Below, one piece after another: positions 12,587 to 25,400 of a stretch of 64,000 nucleotides of DNA. How positions within the stretch are numbered: the first letter of the stretch is position 1; the number at the start of each line of letters is the position of its first letter. A program made the translations under genes and the position numbers. This stretch comes from Archegozetes longisetosus. Lineage: Eukaryota > Arthropoda > Arachnida > Sarcoptiformes > Trhypochthoniidae. The notes beneath the pieces are model-generated. The model did no database searches, was not told where the DNA came from, and saw only the letters and a list, made by a program, of their open reading frames with translations. The stretch spans positions 8,338,238-8,402,237 of the forward strand of contig JAEMBT020000008.1 in the NCBI GenBank assembly GCA_018873245.2. The letters run 5' to 3'.

Positions 12587-13884
12587 ACGGGTGTAGTCTA
12601 TGAGATTAGTCTCGTTTACAATTAAAATAAAGCAACTCAAATGATGCGCAATCATAAAGTCATATATGCCAAATTAAAGGTTAAAATTCCCTCTTTTGAT
12701 TAACATTCGTCTCGCATTTTTCACTCGATTGTAAACAGCAAAAATGTCGACTGCAAAAGAGGCAATACATTTAGCCCTTGTAAATTGTTTTGTGAGAGAG
12801 AAGTCAATCGATCCAACCAAAGCTAAATTCAATTGTTACCAACAATTCAAGAATGTTTTGCCGAAAAGTACAATCTACTATATCATGAGAAAAGGCATGG
12901 TGGTGGACCAAAACCCACGATAATGACACCACTGAATATTCGCAAACTTTCCACGTTGTTCAACAATAATGACAAATTTCCTTACGTGATGCTGCAAGAA
13001 AATTTAATTGTCATTATACATATATTCGCAAAACGTTAATGAAATGCACAAATATTAGATATCGAAAGAAACAAAGAAGTCCAAATTAAGATAATGAAAA
13101 TATTATGATGGTAAGAAGACAATGCCGTTTGTTGCTTCGAAAGTTTCAGGAAAAAGTTTTCGTGCTTGATGATGAAAGTTATTTTCCACTTTCTAAACCC
13201 CAAATGCCAGAAAATGACAAGTTTTACACAGATGATATTGAGACAACACCTTCAAATGTTAGATTCAAATCAAAGCGAAAATATGAGCCTAAGATAATGA
13301 TTTATCTTGCCATAAGTGAGAGAGGACATTCATCAATTTTCCTGAAGAGAAGCAAGCTTGCAATCGATGCAAAAACTTATTCTCAAACTTGTTTGAGAAA
13401 ATTTCTGCTTCCATTCTTGGAGAAATATCATAGTGATGGAGAATATGTGTTTTGGCCTGACAAAGCTCCCTCCCATTATGCGAGAATGACGATTGACTAT
13501 TTAAATGAAAACAAAGTACCGTTTGTTATGAAAAGCATGAACCCAACTAATCTGCCGCAATGCAGACCAATCGAAGATTTCTTCGGTCAATTAGGAGCAG
13601 AAGTGTACAAGCACGACTGGAAAGCAAAGAACCTCGATCAATTGTCAGGAAGAATAAAAAGATGTCTATTAAAGATGGATTTCAAAGCTGTCCAGCGAAA
13701 TTTCAGGGATATCAGGAAAAAACTTCGAAAATGTGCTGACTATGGACCTTATCATGTTGTTCATTGGTTTTTTGTAGTTATGAATGATGTAAATTCTATA
13801 AATCATGCATTAAATAATGAAAATCTAATTAAGATGCTCACAGTCTTGATTAAAATCCAGACTAATCTCATAGAATACACCCGT
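12587..13884. mobile_element. Tc1/mariner-superfamily DNA transposon, 1.3 kb
   Basis: Inverted ends ACGGGTGTAGTCTATGAGAT (left) and ATCTCATAGAATACACCCGT (right) extend about 28 bp with one or two mismatches. A TA dinucleotide flanks each side (12,585-12,586 and 13,885-13,886), the standard target duplication of this superfamily. One transposase pseudogene fills the element. Confidence 0.82.
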
Positions 13885-13887
13885 TAA
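12744..13887 (+). pseudogene. Tc1/mariner-type transposase, frameshifted
   Basis: Coding starts at an ATG at 12,744 (MSTAKEAIHLALVNCFV) and changes frame near 12,890 and 12,960. It has a TAA near 13,087 before the long C-terminal frame 13,105-13,887. The catalytic triad is legible in that frame: VLDDESYF, FWPDKAPSHYA and RPIEDFFG give Asp, Asp and Glu. The enzyme would have cut and pasted the element, but the two shifts and the stop make it inactive. The last codons run through the right terminal repeat, and the stop TAA is made from the target-site TA plus the next flanking base, so the element's own stop was lost or lies outside. Confidence 0.75.
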
Positions 13888-14439
13888 GCTCACTCAGTTA
13901 CTTACTTTACTTTTACTCTATGAATCTCAATTTTTATACTTTCCTAAATAATTAATAAAGGATGTTAAAAATGTTTTCAAGTTATAATTTTAAGAATTTT
14001 ATTCCTAAAATAAGATGTTTAAGCATTCCAATATTAGATTCTCACAATTAATTTCCTTTTGTAATTAATACAAACTAACAACATACTTTTACAATTAAAA
14101 TGGACCAAACATAAACTTTTATAGTCATAACAAAATAAGAGTATATCCCCACATAGTCATGACAAATAAAAGTTCTCAAAACAAATTAAAATGCTTTTTG
14201 TTTTTATATAACGATATTGCAACTTAACATGAGAGAAAATATTTAAATTCTGGAGGCCCGATATCCGCAGTGAAAATGGTGATTCGGTGCACGAATCGGA
14301 TTTTCGGTTATAAATGGTGATAAAAACTTTTCAATACAAGACCCCCACTATATGATTCGAACTCATAATTAACTCAGAGATCGATATTTATACTGAGAAA
14401 AAGGATACTGTCAGTGATTTTCCGGTTCTTAGATATAAC
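13888..14439. other. Unassigned AT-rich DNA
   Basis: No gene was seen. A GATTCGAACTC word near 14,355 looks like a tRNA T-arm but has no matching stems. Confidence 0.35.
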
Positions 14440-15410
14440 ACATCTGAATATTGCGCATCAACTTCATCCAACAGTGATTGAAACTCTCTGTGAGTTCGCT
14501 TTTATTGTATTAACTGTCCTTAACACAAGATTCATGACGTCTTTAAAGTTTGCGGCTTTTAAACAGAGCGCTTCTTGATGTAAAATACAGTGAAAGTTTA
14601 TTAATATTGAGTCCAGATTTGTTACTTATATTTTGTGTCTTAATAATGAAACTGAACCTTTATTTTTTTCAATCATTGCAGGAGCCTCGTCAGTAGTAAT
14701 TGAAACTAACTTATTCAAAGTATCTTAAAATCAGTTAAAACAAGTAATAATCTATCAAGAATGTCAATTCCTTTAGTTGTCGAACAAATTGAAACCAATT
14801 TTAACAACTCTTCAGTAATGTAGAAATTAGAATCAGTTCCTCGAATAAATATCGCTGATTGAGAAATATCTTCACAGTCAGTGCTCTCATTTAAAGATAA
14901 AGAAAATGCTTTAAACTTTTCCGCAATTGTCTCTAACTGTAAATCTGAATTTTCAGACATATCTACCATTCTTCTACAAACTGTGTCTTATGACAACCTG
15001 ATGTTTTGAAACTTGTATCTACTTTCGGGACATAAACGATTTACAGCTAATATTAAGTATTTCTTAGTAAATTCCCTTCGGTAAAAGGTCTCTACTCTTT
15101 TGCGATTAATTCAGACATTTCATAACTCATGGTTACTGCGGATTCATCAACTATAGTTTACTTCTGAAATAAATTTTTTTGTGTACTCGATTTCGAATAT
15201 TTCAATTTTTCTTCTCTCAATTTTGTATTTAAATCTTTTAATGCATTTAAATGAGTTATATCGTAATGTCTCTTAACATTCGATGCCTTTAATCGTGAAA
15301 GAATTTTACAACATATTAAACGCATCGGTTTTTCATTTTGCTGAATAAAGAAATATTTAATTTGCCATTTTTTCTGAAACGAACAGTTTTCTCATATTTT
15401 TCTCTTTTTT
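14440..15410 (-). pseudogene. Decayed hAT transposase of the ZBED5/SCAND3-like group
   Basis: Reading the minus strand from about 15,410, a BED-like zinc region is visible (WQIKYFFIQQNEKPMRLICC, then NVKRHYDITH). An 84-codon open piece at 14,969-14,715 follows, with FKAFSLSLNESTDCEDISQS and IFIRGTDSNFYITEELLKL, the RNase H-like start typical of this hAT group. Past it, TTDEAPAMIEKNKGSVSLL and FHCILHQEALCLKA continue the match. Many stops and shifts separate the parts. It is transposase debris, not a host gene. Confidence 0.68.
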
Positions 15411-15935
15411 GTATTCATTTAATCACTGATTAACGACACAAATAAAAAATTAATCAAAGCTTTGGAGTTAACTCAACTTGAAGTGCTGAATACTAGTTAT
15501 AAATAATACGACAATATTTGAATTTCAAATTATAATTCTTTTAATCAGAACAAAGTATTTCATACAACAAAGCATTTTACACCAAACGTTTATGACTAAA
15601 ATGTTTCGTTCTTTCAAGTAATAGAAGTGTTTTCTGCAAATTTTTCCTGGATTTTGTAATAACTAACTCTTAAAAGATACAAAATTTTAATAAAAATTAT
15701 GGAAGAATTAACCTCTACAAAAAACTACACAAGAACTTAATGATATTGCATGCAAAATAAGTAAAGTTTGATTGTTATAATAGTACTCAATAGTATAGAG
15801 AGCTATCAGTGATGAATAGCGAATTCTAATGTATATTTTAGTAGATCTTAAGAGCTAAAATTAATATTCAAAGAGCTATCAATAGCTTGCGAGCTATATG
15901 CTGAGAATGTCTGCTTTAAACTATATTTAGCCTGA
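15411..15935. other. Unassigned AT-rich DNA
   Basis: Short GAGCTATC repeats occur near 15,800 and 15,880. No gene was seen. Confidence 0.35.
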
Positions 15936-16285
15936 ATTCCATCACTGCTTATCCTACCATCTGTCCCAAATCGGTACAAGTAAACTTTAGGTCTGCATTG
16001 ACTAACGCCGTTGATACAAAGCTAAAGTTTCCCTTATAGTTGAAGTAATGAGAACCTGAATTAATTGGAGGTTCAATTAATATATGGTTGCCATCGGGTG
16101 CATCAATACAACAAGGAAATGCCACTATTGATCAAATTGTGCTGCAATTTGTTCCCATTCATATGATGTGTTGGGTATTTTTAAATATTTGTCTTTAAGT
16201 ACGGTATATATAGCTTTACAAACTTCGGGTGTAATTTTCGATATTGATGATGAAGAGATTCGGAATTCAAATTTTAGCAATTATA
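15936..16285 (-). pseudogene. PIF/Harbinger transposase fragment
   Basis: A minus-strand frame reads ISKITPEVCKAIYTVLKDKY, LKIPNTSYEWEQIAAQF, stop, WHFPCCIDAPDGNHILIEPP, INSGSHYFNYKGNFSFV and DLKFTCTDLGQ. This is the order of the DDE_Tnp_4 (HARBI1-type) nuclease core, including the catalytic Asp of C-I-x-A-x-D-G. A stop and the loss of both ends show decay. Confidence 0.68.
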
Positions 16286-16477
16286 ATCTTAAAAATTACT
16301 TTTTCATTTCTTATATCTATAACTAGCTGTAGCTAAGTATCATGCCCCTAGGTTTTCTCCTGGAGATATTGAATTCCGCGTTATCATATTTTTTCGATCA
16401 ATGGATTATTAGTTGTAAAATATTGAAGGTTTCTGTATTAATTCTTAAAAAATTTCTATAATTTGCATTAATCAATT

Positions 16478-17010
16478 GGCATTCTTCCAACATACGATCT
16501 ATGATACTTTCTAAACTTTGACATGCAATATAACATTACATGAATAATAAATGACCTAATAAAAATTTTCAATCATAATTAATAACCTATTCATAAGCAA
16601 GGTATTGCAGTTATACCCAGTCTTAACATTTGTTAGTTAAGTAGCATAAAACGTTAGCTCAAAATTTTTGTCAAATTATATCAATTGAAGAAACAACTGT
16701 CTAATTTCTTAAAGATCGTAAAATTTTGCCATCAGATCATCAGAAAATTGCACGGAACTACTCCAGAATTACTGGCCCAACATTTTATTGGGATTTGGTG
16801 GCGTTCAGTTAACCCGCGAGATAGCACTTTTATGTGCCTAATCGAAGATATTAGCGAACTCTTTTAATTTCTTAAACAGCATTTTTTAATAAAAATTTTT
16901 CAATAAAATCGAAATTTGAACCTTATTTGTAGTTTTGACCTAATTTGATTATATATTAGAGTCATATTATGTTCAGATCACATATTGGAAGAATGCCAGT
17001 CAATTGTAAT
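16478..17010. mobile_element. Foldback/MITE, 0.53 kb
   Basis: The left end CAATTGGCATTCTTCCAACA recurs inverted at the right end (TATTGGAAGAATGCCAGTCA). A 60-codon frame inside (16,685-16,867) matches no family I recognise. Confidence 0.55.
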
Positions 17011-17689
17011 TCTCTTAATAGGTTTTCACAGTGTCTCTGTTTTTCTCTATTTTGAAATATTTCTCGAACCCATATCATCTTAGATTTTTCTTCATCAGAT
17101 ACTATCCACAAACTAATATTAATTATCAATTTAAAATTTTTTTCCTCCTTTTATTTAAACTAATAATTTAAATAAACACTTATTTATGTATTATATTATT
17201 AGTGTGTGTTGACTATACATAAAGTGTGAAATCATTTGATTGGATAAAATTCATTTGTGAATTCAATATTTTTATTTATGTGTAAATAGGAATTGAATTC
17301 AAGACAATAGAATTCAAGTATCGAATTCTACAATAACATTGAAAAGCCTTTGTCTATTTAAAGTTAAAACAAACTCCTGGTTAGAATGCCATTAACTAAG
17401 CTTTAAGTTGTCTTTATAACAACACCACCTGTTACGTTAGGTTAGGTTACACAGTTTAGAACATGTAGTATCCTATGTGCAAACTTGTTACTAAAATGGT
17501 CAGACTATCTTGAGCCTTTTTCTTTATCTTTGCTCAAATGAATTTTTATTCATTTGTGTCAAAATGTTATTTTTACCAATCATTCAATTCGATTCAATTA
17601 GGATTAAGAATATGAATCATTACCAGAGAGTTTGTAACTCATTCATTCTCTAAAGTTGCTGAAATTCTATATGCAGCTTAAGTGGTATT
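17011..17689. other. Unassigned AT-rich DNA
   Basis: It contains several GAATTCAAT words near 17,260-17,330 and a short GTTAGGTTAGGTTA tract near 17,430. No gene was seen. Confidence 0.35.
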
Positions 17690-17830
17690 TAGGATGACCA
17701 CCTCTGGCTTGTCTCATGACGGGACAAAAATATGAAAGGGGAGACCCTTACATTTTTAAAAAGAAAAGTGCCGCTTTTATTAGTCATTACAAATATTTAG
17801 GTGTCAAACAATACACTCTAATATCAAAAC

Positions 17831-18421
17831 CACTGCCGTAGCCAGCTTTTTTGGTCTGGGGGGCTAAATGTCTGAAAATTTTCAGTTAAGATAAGTCTTA
17901 TTTAATCAAAATTTAATACAATACAATTTTTCTGTTACAATGATTTTTACCAAATCCAATGGCAAAATTATCTAGATTAATAGATATAGCAATTTCTCTT
18001 TCAATCGAAACAAGAGCCAAACCGTTTAATCTGTCATAAGACATCGAAATTCTCAAATAAGTTTTAATTCTTCTTAATGTTGAAAAACTCTTTTCACACG
18101 AAACATTAACACATCCTATAGTTAATGATATCTTAAAATACTTTAATAAATCTGGCATAGAGTTTGAATAATCAGTTAGTTTTTCATAGACATTAAAAGT
18201 ATCTCCGCATTTATAGAATAATAATTTTGCATTTTCAGAATTTGACTTTAAATTTTCTAGATTCAAACAATAATGAGTAGCAAAAGGCTTCATAATTTCA
18301 AAGTTCATGAAATGCTTGGATATTGGATAGCAAGCGCTAACTCCCATTAAAATATCTGTTAATTTATTATCAAACCTTTGGGGGGCTATAGCCCCTTAGC
18401 CCCCCGCTGGCTACGGCTGTG
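17831..18421. mobile_element. hAT element (ZMYM/hAT-C type) nested in the MITE
   Basis: The ends are CACTGCCGTAGCCAGC and GCTGGCTACGGCTGTG. Flanking octamers ATCAAAAC and ATTAAAAC are an 8-bp target duplication with one mismatch. It splits the body of the older MITE. Confidence 0.78.
17913..18347 (-). pseudogene. hAT transposase C-terminal dimerisation domain fragment
   Basis: The 144-codon frame contains SLTIGCVNVSCEKSFSTLRR, then IKTYLRISMSYDRLNGLALV and SIEREIA, the hAT C-terminal dimerisation motif as found in ZMYM1-like transposases. The N-terminal zinc finger and the catalytic Asp residues are missing, so this is a deletion derivative that needs an autonomous partner. A frame of this size inside a 591-bp element suggests most of the original gene has been lost. 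Confidence 0.72.
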
Positions 18422-18810
18422 ATTAAAACATTGAAAATTATTAGTTATGATTATTTTCAAAAGTATACTTTTTCTTAGGAATGGCATCTTTCAATTATTC
18501 AAAAGTAAGAAACACTGGTTTATATCAGATATGTCAAGGTAGAAAACATTAATTCAATAACTTTTGATTTTAAACCACAGGTGTTCAAAACATTAAACTG
18601 GATTTCTTATCCTTTATCATTTGGAAAATAAATTCAATGGTTGAATTTCTAATACTTTTCTAAGCATATTTTTCAAAATGAAAATTGAAAAACGGGACAA
18701 CTAATTATCTCGTCGAGAGTTTTTTGGTCTGACGGGGTTTCTGTCTTTTATCTTTAAAAAGATAGGACTGTCCCGTCACAAACGGGGCGGGTGGTCACCT
18801 TAGTGGTATT

Positions 18811-19295
18811 TAGTTAACAGTAATCAAAGTATTTAATTTCAGTCACTCACTGTTCAATTGTATAGATATTCTATTAAATTATTTTTCTAAAAAGAACACA
18901 AACACTGCGTAAATAAGTTTAGATGAGTTGAAATTTATTCATTAACTTTTCTCATAAAAGAAGACATTCTTAAAATTTTATATTAAACTCTTATAGCTCT
19001 CAAAAACAGATTGTAATGGAATAGATATTACGACAGGGACTTTTACATTTAAAAAATATTAATTGAATTCATTTTAATCAAGATTTTCACATAAAAGTTA
19101 TTAAAATGCTTCAAAAATTATTTTGTGCCGTATTGTATTTAAAATTGATTTTCTTAAAATAAATAATTAAATTCTTGTCTATTTGTATAATAAATACTTT
19201 TCTTCTGCTGATTTGATTCAGTGATTAGCTACAAACTAGACAAACGAAATCAAATTTTTAGAAAAATGAAATGTAGTAAAGTCAAAATTTGATGA
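18811..19295. other. 3' flank of the myosin VI gene
   Basis: This is AT-rich sequence after the stop codon at 19,296. A minus-strand AATAAA near 18,938 is a possible polyadenylation signal. Nothing else was seen. Confidence 0.35.
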
Positions 19296-19456
19296 TTACT
19301 TAATAAGTTGTTGCCCAACTGATCCTCTAGTATAAGGCTTTCCTCCATTTTTAGCCCATTCGGCCTCAAATTCTTCAGCGAGTATTTCAGCACCTCTTTT
19401 GCTGGTGAGTCGGGTCTCGTCCAGACTCAATTCACACATTTGCATATCATCACGAC
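19296..19456 (-). CDS. Myo6: Myosin VI last exon
   Basis: It reads [20 protein letters not shown], then [19 protein letters not shown], and ends SVGQQLIK with a TAA stop. The pattern DDMxMCELSLxETxLTxKRGAEIL is the conserved end of the myosin VI tail. The acceptor is ATCATAG. The C terminus is slightly shorter than in vertebrates. Confidence 0.9.
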
Positions 19457-22400
19457 CTATGATTACAAACAAAGTTATTCAATACAAAAACAAGCCAACA
19501 TACTTCTATAAATTTATTTCCGAATAGATCTTTTAGCTAGAATATTGATATAAAAGTTTTCAATTTCAAATATTTCAATACGATCTCCGAGAAGGAAAAT
19601 ATTTTTAAAAATCCTTTGGGCAAAAATATAAATCAATCAATGCTTAATGCTTCTAAATTACTTATATCTAATAATTTTTCATTTGATCAGACATGGAAAA
19701 GTTGTAAAAAGTTGAAACAAAACTTGAAAACCGATCTGTTTATACCTGCAACCAGTAGAATAGGTTGTTTTTCCGGATGTATCTCAAGCTGTCTTGCAAT
19801 CCACTGGCCGTCAAAGTGAGCAAACCACCAGCCTTTCTGACCAGAAGTATTTGCCGGCCTAACAAACGGTATCCGAAAATATCTTTGTTCTGACTTATGG
19901 TTAGGATTGGATTTATTTAAATTATAATTCATGTTTTGGTCCAAAATACTGGACGGAGCTCTCTGTTCGCCGCTTAATGTCTTATTCTTATTGGCTCTCG
20001 ATTTCCAAGCATGATAGACTTTAAGGCTTCGATGAAATTCTTCACGACAGGCTTCCAATAGTTCCAAATCACAGGACGTGTTGATTGTATCGCGATCGCG
20101 AAGTTCTGAATATTTCCACTTTTCTAAGTCGTACTTTTTCTGTGACTGTGTTTCTCTATGTTGTAAAACCTACCAATACATAAGTTCCAAAGTGTTAGTG
20201 ATTAGATAATGAATAGCAACGCAATTAAAGTTGATAGAAAATTTTAGGTACAATAGCAATTAAGACTGTAGTTTCAATGATAGCGCTTTCCAACAACACT
20301 TTGATATGTTTGTGTCAGTTGGGTTTAGATTACATTAATGTTATTGTCTAAGTCTAATTGAAATTATAGCTTTTAGGCACTAGAGGACAAGAATTAACAA
20401 GTCGTTACCTTGGGACTATACTGTTGTATCTCTGATTGAAATAACATTACAGATACGACAGTATAGTTTTAAGGCGACGATTTGTTAATTGTGTCCCTTA
20501 ATGCTTAAAAATGTTGATTAAAGTGTGTGCGCTATCATGAATGCGAATAAGCATTATTTTACTATTAGGCTTTCCAATGGATTGCTTGACAGTATTGCTA
20601 CAACTCATACTTGTGTTTGAGTTATGTTAAATTTGAGTGAGTGTAGCACTTTTACACTGAAAAGAGCACTTAATGCTGAAAAGGTTAATCAAACCTAAAC
20701 TCAAACTTATAGAACATTGTTGCACGATACGCAACAATACTGTCTCACATTATATGGTAAGCCAAACTTTATAGTAGGAAATAAAGTTTTGTAAATATAG
20801 TGCGTGATTTTTCTAACAATTATCATCCAATGGTTTAATTGACTAGCAAGGGGCCAACGATTTCATAGTCGGTCAATCAATTCAATATTCAATAGTCAAA
20901 AACTAGTTCCAACATAAATCTAATAGCGTTTCAAAAGTGAACTAAAGTTAAAACTAGTGATAATTACAGCGGCAGATCTCGGAAGCATAGTTGGGGAAGA
21001 CTGCCAGTCATCGCTAACACTGGACTGCGAGTCTTGAGCCAAACGAGATGCCAACTCGTGATCTCTTCTCTCCTGCTCAATTCGAATGAGTTCGGCTTCT
21101 CTTTCCATTTGTTGCCGTTTTTGTGTTTCTTGCTCTAATTTCAACTGTTGAGCTTCTCTTTCAGCCCTTTCTATGGCTTCCAATCGATTGCGTTCTTCGA
21201 TTTCAGCTTTTCTTCTCTTAATTTCTTCCAATTGTCTCAACTTTCTCTCTTCTTCTTCCCTCTTTTTTCTCTCGATTTCCATCTGTTCCTGAATTCGTTG
21301 AAGCCTTTGTTGTTCGGCTAACTTTCCTCTCATAAGAGCCACGCTTTCATTAATAGATTTGTTAAATTCTGTGATTTCTCTATCAATATCTTTTGCTTTA
21401 AGACTATTATCGGTTTTAATTTTATTTAAAAGTTGATTCATTCTTGTGTCCACTTGTCTTATAGTCTGCTCACACGTTTGTTTGTCTGAGTTTGACTTCA
21501 ATTGTTTCGCTAATTGTTGTAATTGCGTTAAGTGACTGCGAAGTTGTTTCACTTTCATTATACCCCTATACCTATCATAGAGTTGACAATAAAATAAAAT
21601 TGCGTTCATTTTATGACAAAATGGATTCAAACCTAGGCTTATATTTCTTGATTGCGTTCAACATTCGTATATTTTTCTGAATTATTATTATTTGTTGTCT
21701 TCGATATTGAATCTTATTTTTCACTGCAATCAAATTAAGTTTGAAGTGAGTTCAAGTTATACTTAATATAAAGAAGAGATTTAGGCTTTAGTTCAATTTT
21801 TCCTAGATTTTATTGTAAATTCGGCTCTGATTCAAGATCATCGATTAGGCCTGATTGAACACTAATAATAACTTATAAATTCTTTCAATGGTCCACAACA
21901 GTATTTGATGAAATTGAATCATAGCCAAAATCTATTAAAGGTAAAGTTTGACTTGAACTAATTGCTTTATAAGTATTGTTGTAAATCACTCGCACACTCA
22001 ATTCTCTTCAAAATTATCATTTAAGACTAGCGCAAGTAGTAGATATGTGCTTCTGGACCGGAGCGCTCTAGACCTGAGAGGGATTCTAGACCTGAGAGGG
22101 ATTCTAGACCTGAGCGCTCTAGACCTGAGAGGGATTCTAGACCTGAGTAATACAGTCTATTCATAAAATTGATATAAAATTAGCTCAATTGTTAATCATT
22201 TATTTTCCCCGAAATCAATGCATTTACAAGATTTTTTATTAACAATTCATTATTATTTTTATCAAATGAGAATAGAGATAGAAAATCGCAGTAAGAATAA
22301 CCCAATAGTCTTAGTTTTACATAAAGAACACTAACACAGTTTTACTCATTCATAATAGTGTTTGCACGTTATATAATGCGTGTTATGTATTTTATATAGT

Positions 22401-25400
22401 ATCGTGTTCTATATTGCTATATAGTGTGCTATATAATGTTGTATTTTGTATTACTATATAATTCTGTGCGTATAACGTGCAATAAGTAGTACATTCCTAT
22501 GTAACATGATACCAAAACATAAAAGAGTGGTGTCCCCGAGTCCTTATTACAGTAATGCTAAAAAGTGAAACTTTGCGCAATAATGTAAATAAACAAATCT
22601 TTTTGGAGTACAACTGAATCTCAACTCTGTTTAGCCACTTTGTTTTTAAGATGGCTGCAAGACAGGTGGATCTGAAGAAAAGTTACATCAAGAAGCTGCA
22701 CGACGCATTTGCTGCATCAAGGAAAAATGGACATGATGGCGGACCGCATCAAGTCAATACGTAAGAACTGGAGTAAGTACATTATTTAATGCTTTTTAAA
22801 GAAAATCTTTCTAATCCTTTTTTCTTTTTTCAGAAATCATGTACGAAGAAATGGAAAGCCTGTGGCCTGAAGGACTGGATGGTTGGATGCCAGACGAGGA
22901 GAGGCTGAGAAAATGTCTTTTCATGACGGCTCTCCCGGAACCACATGGAGCTGCAACTGAGGATTTGACGGTAAGTTCAAGTCTTTTCTTATTTTTCTCA
23001 AAACTTTTCAAATTAATTTTTGTTTATGTAATTTTTCTAGGAAAAACAAACTATTGAAAGGGAGCTCAGGGAAGCGGAAACTTCAGAGCTCCGAAGAAGG
23101 AAGAACAGAAAGAAACAACTTCCTCTAAGAGAAAATAAAAAAACAACAACAAGCTTGGGAAACAGAGAATCTGTTTCAACTGATGGAACAGCTGGCCATT
23201 CTAGTCTCGGCGGAGACGGAAACGACGAACTCGCGTCAACAGGTAAAAAATACTTTATTTCTTGTTTTGACTATTCAAAATACTAATTCTTCTACTTCTT
23301 TAGCAGGTTTGGCCAATCAGCGCGGAACAGCTGGCCATTCTAGTCTCGGCGGAGACGGAAACGATGAACTCGCGTCAACAGGTAAAAAAATACTTCATTT
23401 CTTGTTTTAACTATTCAAAATACTAATTCTTCTACTTCTTTAGCAGATTTGGCCAATCAGCGCGGAACAGCTGGCCATTCTAGTCTCGGCGGAGACGGAA
23501 ACGACGAACTCACTTCAAGTGGTAAAAAATACTTTATTTCTTGTTTTGACTATTCAGAATACTAATTCTTCTACTTCTTTAGCAGGTTTGGCCAATCAGC
23601 GCGGAACAGCTGGCCATTCTAGTCTCGGCGGAGACGGAAACGATGAACTCGCGTCAACAGGTAAAAAAATACTTAATTTCTTGTTTTAACTATTCAAAAT
23701 ACTAATTCTTCTACTTCTTTAGCAGGTTTGGCCAATCAGCGCGGAACAGCTGGCCATTCTAGTCTCGGCGGAGACGGAAGCAACGAACTCACTTCAAATG
23801 GTAAAACAACACTTCATTTTTTGTTTCAACTATTTAAAATACTAATTCTTCTACATCTTTAGCAGGTTTGGCCAATCAGCGCGGAACAGCTGGCCATTCT
23901 AGTCTCGGCGGAGACGGAAACGACGAACTCGCGTCAACAGGTAAAAAAATACTTCATTTCTTGTTTTGACTATTCAAAGTACTAATTCCTCTACTTCTTT
24001 AGCAGGTTTGGCCAATCAGCGCGGAACAGCTGGCCATTCTAGTCTCGGCGGAGACGGAAGCAACGAACTCACTTCAAATGGTAAAACAACACTTCATTTC
24101 TTGTTTAAACTATTTATAACACTAATTCTTTTGTTTTTTTTGTATAGATCCCACTAATTCTTCAATTAAACCAATCAATTCCTTGGTTAAAGTTTCCGGG
24201 AATAAAAGATCGCCAAGTTCTCTTCTCTTGCCAGAACCAAGAATCATCAAAAAGTTTAAGGGCAAACAGAAGCAAATTATTACAAGCGATCGCCAGAACT
24301 TAACTTTAAGCATCAATCCGATTTCATTACTTCTAATGCAACAACTTTTTGCGACCGGAAATCTCGACATCAGTTCTTTCGTCAATCGTGAAGATGTGGT
24401 CGATGACGAATAATTTTTTTATTTTATACCAGAAAGTTTTTTTTATTTTGCATATCTATTAAAGATTTTTTAAAATAAGAAAAAAATGATAAAAGTATAA
24501 AAAGCAAAAAAAATCTAAAATGATAAAAAGAAAAAAACCAAAAAATTTTTTAAAAAACTACAAAAAGAGAAAAAATTATATTAATCAATTTTATAAAAAA
24601 TATCGTTTTTAAAGATAATTTTATAATATTTTTTATACAATATTCTAATTTTATATTAATTTTATTCATTATATTAATAATTTTATATTAATTTAATCAA
24701 TTTATCTAATATTATAATAACAATTTCAATAAAGTTTTTTAGTATACCCCTTAAAAATGTATTCGTCCTAGATTTTGCGCAGATCTTAGAATCTGGTTTA
24801 GATTCTAGATTGAAGTTGCAATTTTGTAAATTATTTGTATTCATATAATACATTTGACTTGCCGAGACTGGTTCTTCTTCTTCTAAAGTCTTTACTCGAT
24901 GGCAAACTCGAAATCTTCTAAACCTTTTGAGGTATGATTTTTCTTATATACATTTTATTTTAAAGAATTCTATTCTATTCTATTCTATTACTTTTTAAAT
25001 GTTTTATTCATATAAGACGTGACGTCTTTTTCATATTTAAGTTGAATCTTCAAATCTTCAGTTTTGTTTCATTCATATAAAATATGACGCTATATAACAT
25101 TTGAATTATGCATTAATTTTCTGTATACTTTTTTTATTTCATTTTAACAAGTTTCACTTGATAAAAATCATTAATCGAAATCTGTTTAATTGTATGTATT
25201 CAAATATTTTCTTATTACGAGTCATATTTCTTTAAATGTTCTGAAAATATATAGATTTTAGTTTCAATGTTTCAGTATTAGTAAATCTTAGTTTAGTTTA
25301 ACACTATTATTCCAAAACTAATCATAATCTTTAAACTTTCTATTGCAATACGATTAATTTCGATTATGATGATGATTAGAGTGAAACAATCATCTCGTTT

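Larger units (their letters stand above)
17690..18802. mobile_element. hAT-type MITE family 'TAGGGTGACCACC', copy 1
   Basis: The ends are TAGGATGACCACC and GGTGGTCACCTTA. A perfect 8-bp target duplication GTGGTATT lies at 17,682-17,689 and 18,803-18,810. The body matches the copy at 55,660-56,180 (TCATGACGGGACAAAAATAT, TTATTAGTC) apart from an inserted hAT element. It is non-autonomous. Confidence 0.82.

Noticed and set aside
14350..14400. tRNA gene suggested by GATTCGAACTC
   Set aside because: No acceptor, D or anticodon stems could be formed around the T-arm-like word.
16685..16867. Small coding gene inside the foldback at 16.5 kb
   Set aside because: Sixty codons with no family motif and no conserved pattern. 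It is inside a non-autonomous element.
22035..22331. CRISPR-like array in the TCTAGACCTGAG repeats
   Set aside because: Spacers are 3-6 bp and identical in type, and the array is part of a terminal inverted repeat of a eukaryotic element.
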